Made by a program: the position numbers and the translations under genes. 64,000 bases of DNA from the NCBI RefSeq assembly GCF_958298935.1, contig NC_084921.1, positions 48,657,001 through 48,721,000 of the forward strand. The letters are read 5' to 3'. The notes under the pieces are model-generated. The model saw only the letters and a program-made list of their open reading frames with translations. It had not been told where the DNA came from and did no database searches. Of this stretch, positions 57,359 to 64,000 are shown piece after piece. Source of the DNA: Phragmites australis. Lineage: Eukaryota; Streptophyta; Magnoliopsida; Poales; Poaceae. Every line of letters starts with the position of its first letter. Within the stretch, counting starts at the first letter, position 1.

Positions 57359-59128
57359 TGTAGCAAAAATGACCTCATTAGGTTATGATTATGATTTTGG
57401 TGATTAATGATAATATAGTCAATGATACTAACATATTTTTCAAGAATATATATTAGTAGGTCTCATAGATACAATACAAGAAGAAACCACCGCAGCCGGG
57501 ACAAAATTGGACTGAATTAGAGAAGTTTCAGGAAGATTTGCCTCAATAGATGGTCCAGTGCTCTGGGTGTTTGAACTCACTGAAGTATATTTGTCAAATG
57601 TGAGAGAGGACTAAAGACCTCACCAGAAAGTCTGGTGTTTGAGCAAAGTGCTCACAGGAGAAATTCTTTTAGAGAAGGTGATGTGTTGAAGAATGAAGGT
57701 TAAGCCTCATTGGATAGTCCGGTGATCAGTGGAAGTTACACTGGAGCATTTCCAGAGAAAAGAAGAGAAGGCTCAACCTGCCGGATGGTCCGGTGTTGAG
57801 AAGGATGAATGCACCGGAGCATTATTACACGAGAAGTATGCAGCTGCTAAAGATCGAAGGTTCAACCCATCGGATGGTCCGATGTGAATGGAATGAATAA
57901 TGGACAATAAACAGTATAAAGAAGCAGAATAAAATTCAAGGCATCGGATGGTCCGGTGATGAAAGTTGTGTAACACCAGATCATTATTTTCAAAGATGAT
58001 TGCATTGGCTCGGTTGGCTGAAGTCAACTCACCGGATAATTCGATGATGAAGTGATGTGCAACGGATGGATACACCGGGGCAATTTACACAGAGAAGAAG
58101 GAAAGACTCAGATGGCTTAGGACAACTCATCGGATAGTCCGGTGATAGAGATGAAGTATACAATGGTGTGTCCTGTGTTCATAGAGGCTTGAGTGGGTTC
58201 CAATGGCTAGTTTGTGAGAGTGTACTCACCGGATGATCCAGCGTTAGTACTACTGTTCTCACCGGATCATCCAATGTTAACAGTTTTTCAGAGTCGTTGG
58301 GTTAATGGCTAGTGCGTGGGTTTGAGGCTATAAATACCCCTTCACTCAGTTATTTAAAGATGTGGCGTGCTGCTGGAGTCCAAAGAAGTTCATGTACACA
58401 TGAGAAGAAATCCAAGCTACTAAAGTGCTGAAAGTGATTATCTAAGGTGATTAAGCACAAGATTAAATAGTGTTTAGTGCTTATAGGCCTAGAGAGTGTT
58501 GCTAGTTGATTGATGCCTAGAGATTGGATCAAGGTGTGATCTAACCTTGTACCAAGTGGTACATCGACACCTTCGAGTCTTGGTGACTCGTCGGCAAGCT
58601 TGTTGACCCTCCGACTTGGTGTGGAGCGGCGACAAGACGATTGTACGGGGACACGGAGACCCTTGTGTTGATGGCTCAAGCTTTGAAGTGTTCACGACAG
58701 TAAGAAATCGTAAGAGAGGCTAGTAGTGAGATCTTATCTTGGTGGCTTGGTGGCTCATCCGAGTGAATATCTTGTCTTTGTGACTTGGTGGCTCAAAAGC
58801 TATGATCGGGCACCGATTGAGAGCATATCCTTTGTGGAGCTCCAACGTTGACTAGGGGTGACATTCATACCATTGATACCACAGAAAAAATCCCTTGTGC
58901 CGAGTTTGCTCTCCCTACCTTATTTACGCTTCCGCATTTACGTTCTTACAATTTACCTTCTTAGATAGGTTGCAAGTGCTTTGATCGGTAGAGTAGACAC
59001 ACTAGATAAATCTAGAACATATTTAGATATAAATTGATATAGGTTTTATCTTATATTATTTTTGGAGCCAAAATAGTTGTAACTGTCCTAATTCACCTAC
59101 CCCTCTTAGGACGTCCCTGATCCCTTCA
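57359..59128 (+). repeat. 5' LTR of the Copia-type element, about 1.77 kb
   Basis: Begins TGTAGCAAAAATG and ends ...CCCTTCA before the PBS-like sequence. Contains about ten variants of CGGATGGTCCGGTG (57550-58265) and a TATA box at 58329-58336. Confidence 0.8.
58329..58336 (+). promoter_or_regulatory. TATA box of the 5' LTR
   Basis: TATAAATA in GGCTATAAATACCCC, conserved at 63475-63482 in the 3' LTR. Confidence 0.65.
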
Positions 59129-59147
59129 ATTGATATCACAATTAGGG
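59129..59147 (+). other. Primer-binding-site-like sequence
   Basis: ATTGATATCACAATTAGGG directly follows the LTR end and resembles the initiator-Met-tRNA PBS (TGGTATCA...), with changes. Confidence 0.5.
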
Positions 59148-59286
59148 CTCACATATAGCTTTACAATTTGTGTTAGAGCTTCACACCTTTCACAAGGTTT
59201 CACTAATTCAAGTGGCATTTGAAACTTAGTCTCGTTGTGATCGGTTATGCTTCACCGCCTAGTGAGTTGTGACGTTCAAGATTAGG

Positions 59287-61230
59287 ATGGATTCCTATAG
59301 TGCTCCATTTTTCGATGGCATAAATTTTCCCCGGTAGAAAATTCTAATGACTTATTATTTGCAAGCTCGAAGGTTAGATGTTTGTAGAGTCATCGAAGAA
59401 GGGATGAAATCTCGCATCACCAACAAGGAGAGACAATTAGATGCATTATCAAGAGTATCATTTTATCATCTATATGTGTTGATGTATTTAATCGTGTTTA
59501 TTCTCTCACCAATGCACATGATATTTGGACTAGTCTTATTGAAATACATGAAGACACAAAGGATGTGCGCAATGAGAAATATCATATATTTGTTACTAAG
59601 CTCAATATCATCAGGCAATTACCCTATGAAAATGCTAATGACATGTTCTCACGTTTGAATATTCTTGTCAATGAGACAATGTATTAGGTTTGACGCTAAT
59701 TGAAGATGATCAAGTGACGAGAAGAATACTTCAAGCGCTTTTTTTGAAGTACAAGTTGATATTCTCTATCATCTACAACAACAATAACTTCAAGAAGATG
59801 ACTCCAAGTAAAATGTTCGGCAAGATCATCGCCCATGAGATGATAATGACCATGGGGGTGGAAGCTTCTTCCTCAACCGACATCAAGAATCTTACTTTCA
59901 CAAGCACGCAATCTCAATCCCAACACATGAAGGCAAGTATGAGGACACAAGAACAAGAGTCAAGCTCAAGCGAAGATGATGGTGATCAAGATTAAGAGAG
60001 CTATAAAAAGAATGATCAAAGTACATCAAGTGATGAAGAAATTGATCATAAGATAGCTAAGCTCTTCTTAAAGTTAGAGAAGAATATGAAGAGGATCAAT
60101 GCCAAGGTTGATCATCCTATCTCTATTGAAGACTTATTCAATATAATTGATCACATCAAGAAGAATAAGAAGACCAAGATCAAAAAGAGAGAGACAATGG
60201 GGAGAGCCAAAGCACTTGCTACCATTGGGAGATGGGTAAGCGGTGATGAAGAATTAAGCTCAAGTGATTAAAGCTTCACAATCCTTCACTTCAAGAAAAG
60301 CTCTTGCACAAGGTCATCATCACATAAGTCATCATCGTGCAAGTCATCTCACAAGTGCCTTATAGCCAAATATATGGATAGCGATGTAAATGATGATGAA
60401 TCCGGTGAGGATTCTCCTTCCTATAAGGAACTTCTTTATTTGATCAATGAGTAACAAAGGGCCCTTAAGAAATAATCAAAAGAGATTAAGAAATTCAATA
60501 CACTTAATGATATTCTTGCTATCTTTGTTTCTAATTATGAATAATTATTGTGCAAATTTAATTTGCTAAACAAGGAGCATGAAGAGCTAAATTTGAGTGC
60601 ATTGAATCTTAAATTAAGGTCCATTTGAATCAATCTACATCTCTATTTAATTACAATTACAAGGTAGATGCTTCTACTTCTTGTGATTATTTAATTGATT
60701 TATCTAGCTCACTCCTTTGCAATGAGATTTGTGTTGAGAATATTGTTGTAGAATCATCTAACAACCTTATTGCACAAGATAATGATGAGCTTAAGCAAGA
60801 AGTGGAGAAGCTCAAGAAGAACTTGACGAGTTTAAAGGGCAAAGTACATGTCCAACCTCTTCAAGATAACCGTGCTTTCATGGTGAAGAAACTTACGGAG
60901 GGGTCCACCGTGACATACTTCAAATGTCATCAAGAATGCCACATGTCCTTCTAATACAAGCAAGTGAAGAAGAAGAACAAGGAGAAGAAGAAGATGGCGA
61001 ATCTCTCCAACAAAATCTCCAACCTCTACACCAAGCTAAATTATAAGATCAAGACCAATAGCAACCACTAAAAGCTAAAGAAGAAGGATAATGGCAAGGT
61101 GGTTGCACACATGGTTAGGAGAAAAGATCAGAGGTAGAACCAACCTATTTGGATGCCCAAGGAAGTCATCACCAATATAAAGGAGGCTCAATAGGTCTGG
61201 GTTCCAAAGAAGACTTGAAACCCGAAGCGG
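59287..61230 (+). pseudogene. Copia gag pseudogene
   Basis: ATG at 59287 opens MDSYSAPFFDGINFP, then a TAG, then MTYYLQARRLDVCRVIEEGM (UBN2-type Copia gag). Later pieces in shifted frames include RRILQALFLKYKLIF (59700-59995), a Ser/Glu-rich linker (about 59950-60260), a coiled-coil-like Lys/Leu segment (60770-60840), a decayed zinc knuckle (FKCHQECH, about 60920) and a C-terminal MANLSNKISNLYTKLNYKIK block (about 60995). Multiple frameshifts and stops. No pol follows. Confidence 0.8.
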
Positions 61231-61234
61231 CTTT

Positions 61235-62465
61235 GGAGATTTGGAGGCTTGACTTACAAAATGAAGTGAGGATTGAAGCAAAGAAGCCAAGTATAGAAGA
61301 TGGACGCATTGATGAAGATTATGATCATCACATACCCAACTCCCCATCCAAAGGAAAAGAGGTAAATGGTAGCTAGACTTATGTTCATACGTTTTTGTTT
61401 TGCATCTAGCTCATTTTCTTTGTCTAGGATTGCATATGCTTATTTCAAATTATTACAATGCATAGTGTAGATTTTCATATGGTATGTTGCTTGTGTTTAT
61501 CTCAAACTCATGAGCAACCTACATGGTTTATTAGTTGTAGATTCTTTTTATGGTACTAGTTTTTACATTTAGTATATTTTATGTGTCATGATCTAATCTA
61601 TAGGATAAATCTCTATTGTTATCAATAACAAGTGCATATATATCTCACAAGTATTCAACACTTGTATGTACATATTAAGGGGAGTATATCCTATAGGTTA
61701 TAATTTTAAGATTAACATGTGTTTCTAGTGACATCTTCTGTAGTCTCATAGAGTAATCAAAATGTCCTCTGAGGTATGCAATGCTTAAATGTTTCAATTG
61801 GTATCATTGTCAAATCTTTTATTCGTTTAAGCTACATCCATGCATAATATAGTTTAAACTTTCTATCTTGACATATTGTCTAGTTGTACATATATTTATT
61901 TCTCATCATATGTATGTGCATATATAAGGGGAGTTTAGGCTATATTATGTGAGTTTCATAAATTATAACCCATGTACTTTCATAGCCTACAATTGATATC
62001 ATTCTTTTGTAGTGATATCTATACAATTTGTATCCTTTTATTTGATCATGATTTGTAAAACTCTCTCCCATATACTCTAATATTTTTTCTTGAGTTCAAC
62101 ATGTGTTTACAACCCTTTTTGGAGATTGTTGACAAATGGGGGGGGGGGGGAGTTTGATGACCAAAGCAAGATGAACAATATGAGGAGATTGTAGCATCAA
62201 GAAATACATTTAGGAATGCCGAAGTTGAAAAGGGGGGGGGGGGGGGGGGGAAGATGCTAAGTGTCTAGGTTGATAAAAGAGAAGCTCTTGCATAAGTCGT
62301 TCAAGGGAGATAGTGGCAATGGAGAAAAGAAGAGCCACAATAAAGGGGGATTAAGTGGTAAAAAATGCATTCAAGCAATGTGGTAAGACTTTGTCCTCAC
62401 TTTGATCTTTACATTTGTTATTATTTATTATTTACCACTTATTTTGGTTGGGTTGTCATCAATCA
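61235..62465 (+). other. 3' untranslated internal region of the Copia-type element
   Basis: AT-rich, without pol motifs. Two poly-G runs (about 62139-62151 and 62234-62250) follow GTTGACAAAT and GAAAA, in the place where grass Copia elements carry a GGGGGAGA-type tract. Confidence 0.6.
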
Positions 62466-62467
62466 TC

Positions 62468-62481
62468 AAAAAGAGAAAGAT
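62468..62481 (+). other. Polypurine tract
   Basis: AAAAAGAGAAAGAT immediately precedes the TG of the 3' LTR, as expected for the plus-strand primer. Confidence 0.7.
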
Positions 62482-64000
62482 TGTAGTGAAAATGGCTCCA
62501 TTAGGTCATAATTATGATTTTGGTGATTAATGATAATATAATCAATGAGACTAACATGTTTATCAAGAATATATGTTAGTAGGTTTTATGAATGCAATAC
62601 ATGAAGAAGTCATCGCAGCCGGGACAAAGTTGGACTGATTTGGAGAAGTCCGAGGAAGATTTGTCTCACTGGATGGTCCGGTGCTCTGGGTGTTTGAACT
62701 CACCGGAGTATATTTGTCAAATAAGAGAGAAGCCTGAAGACCTCACTGGAAGGTCCGGTGTTTGGACAGAGTGCTCACCGGAGCAATTCTTCTAGAGAAG
62801 GTGATGTGCTGAAGAATAAAGGTTAAGCCTCACTGGATAGTCCGGTGATCAGTGGAAGTTGCACTAGAGCATTTCCAGAGAAAATAAGAGAATGCTCAAC
62901 CCACCGGATGATCCAGTGTTGAGAAGGATGAATGCACCAGAGTATTATTACCAGAGAAGGATGCAGCCGCTGAAGATCGAAGGTTCAACCCATCTGATGG
63001 TCCGGTGTTAATGGAATGAACACCGGACAACATACCGGACAATACACCGAATAATGAACATTATAAAGAAGCAAAACAAAGTTCAAGGCATCAGATGGTC
63101 TGGTGATGAAGGTTGTCTAACACCATAACATTATTTCCAGAGAGGGTTACATTGACTCGGTTGACTGAAGTCAACTCACAAGATAGACTGGTGATGAAGT
63201 GATGTGCACTGAATGGATACACAGAAGCAATTTACACGGAGAAGAAGGAAAGACTCAGATGGCTCAGGATAACTCACCGGATAGTCCGGTGATGGAGATG
63301 AAGTATACACCGATGCGTCCGGTGTTCACAAGAATTGAGTGGGGTTCCAACGATTAGTTTGTGAGAGTATACTCACCGGATGATCCGGTATTAGTACTAC
63401 TGTAATCACCGGATCATCCGATGTAACATTTTTTCAGAGTCGTTGGGTTAATGGCTAGTACGCGGGTTTAAGGCTATAAATACCCCTCAACTCAGTCATT
63501 TGAAGGTGTGGCGTGCTGCTGGAGTCCAGAGAAGTTCATGTACACCTGAGAAGATATCCAAGCCACCAAAGTGCTTAAAGTGATTATCCAAGGCGATTAA
63601 GCACAAGATTAGAGAGTGTTTAGTGCTTATAGGCCTAGAGAGAGTCTTGCTAAGTAATTACTGCATAGAGAGTGGATCAATGAGTGATCCAACCTTATAA
63701 CAAGTGGTACGTCGGCACCTTGTAGTCTTAGTGACTCACTGGCAAGCTTGTTGATCTTCCGACTTGGTGTGGAGCGGCGACAAGGCGATTGTGTAGAGAC
63801 GCGGAGACCCTTGCCTTGGTGGCTCAAGCTCCAAAATAATCACGATGGTAAGGAACTGAAAGAGAGGCTAGTGGTAAGACCTTATCTTGGTGGCTTGATG
63901 GCTCATCCGAGTGGAGACCTTGTCTTTATGACTTGGTGGCTCAAGAGCTGTGATCGGATGCCGACTGGGAGCATATCCTTTGTGGAGCTCTAACATGAAT
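62482..64000 (+). repeat. 3' LTR of the Copia-type element (partial)
   Basis: Begins TGTAGTGAAAATGG and runs collinear with the 5' LTR to the window edge, which corresponds to about 58860 in the 5' LTR. TATA box at 63475-63482; about ten CGGATxxTCCGGTG motifs. Roughly 250 bp should remain to the right. Confidence 0.8.

Larger units (their letters stand above)
57359..64000 (+). mobile_element. Gag-only Copia-type LTR retrotransposon (3' end outside the window)
   Basis: Two long direct repeats, 57359-59128 and 62482 to the window edge, enclose 3.35 kb holding only a gag pseudogene. A PBS-like TGATATCACAATTAGGG follows the 5' LTR and a purine tract AAAAAGAGAAAGAT precedes the 3' LTR. No protease, integrase or RT is present between them, so it is non-autonomous by structure. 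The LTRs differ at many positions, so insertion is not recent. The 5-bp left flank is ATAGC; the right flank is not in the window. Confidence 0.85.

Overview
The window is nuclear DNA from a grass (Poaceae). The evidence is GC-rich coding exons with GT-AG introns, chloroplast and cell-wall genes of plant type, a sequence identical to the reverse complement of a canonical plant miR397 target, and a dense layer of plant transposon families (L1-type LINEs, Copia and Gypsy LTR elements, CACTA, Mutator, Stowaway- and hAT-type MITEs). No rRNA, tRNA, CRISPR or prokaryotic feature was seen. The species cannot be fixed from sequence alone; a panicoid grass is a guess.

Four host genes are supported. 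(1) Minus strand, 197-4567: the 5' eleven exons of an organellar RNase II/R-type 3'-5' exoribonuclease (RNR1-like); the 3' part lies left of the window. (2) Plus strand, 31620-34022: a single-exon GRAS transcription factor of the LISCL (SCL9/14/33) type. (3) and (4) Minus strand, 40497-45059 and 48695-50833: two tandem laccase genes with six and five exons, both apparently intact secreted multicopper oxidases. Laccase 2 carries a perfect 21-nt miR397 site and laccase 1 carries the same site with two mismatches.

Between the genes lies transposon debris. From left to right: a Mutator transposase C-terminus followed by a plant-mobile-domain pseudogene (5.6-6.8 kb); a Copia-type solo LTR (about 9.1-10.8 kb); a Stowaway MITE (11.8-12.0 kb); a 1.64-kb non-autonomous CACTA element (13.84-15.48 kb); a LINE split by an LTR-like insertion (15.5-23.8 kb); a second LINE scrap (24.2-24.8 kb); an LTR-like GC-rich block (26-28.2 kb); an array of CTACTGAA motifs in both orientations (28.5-29.4 kb); a 272-bp MITE upstream of the GRAS gene; a LINE ORF2 fragment on the minus strand (35-37.9 kb); small MITEs and hairpins around the laccases; a minus-strand Gypsy-type gag-protease element with an extra gag segment and extra ORF (about 53-57.3 kb); and a gag-only Copia-type element with 1.77-kb LTRs (57359 to beyond the right edge).

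The host genes do not form a pathway together. The two laccases are a functional pair, probably in lignin/phenolic polymerisation in the wall, and they differ in miRNA complementarity, in one intron and in a large intronic hairpin. All calls are by eye from reading frames and motifs; boundaries of degenerate repeats are approximate.
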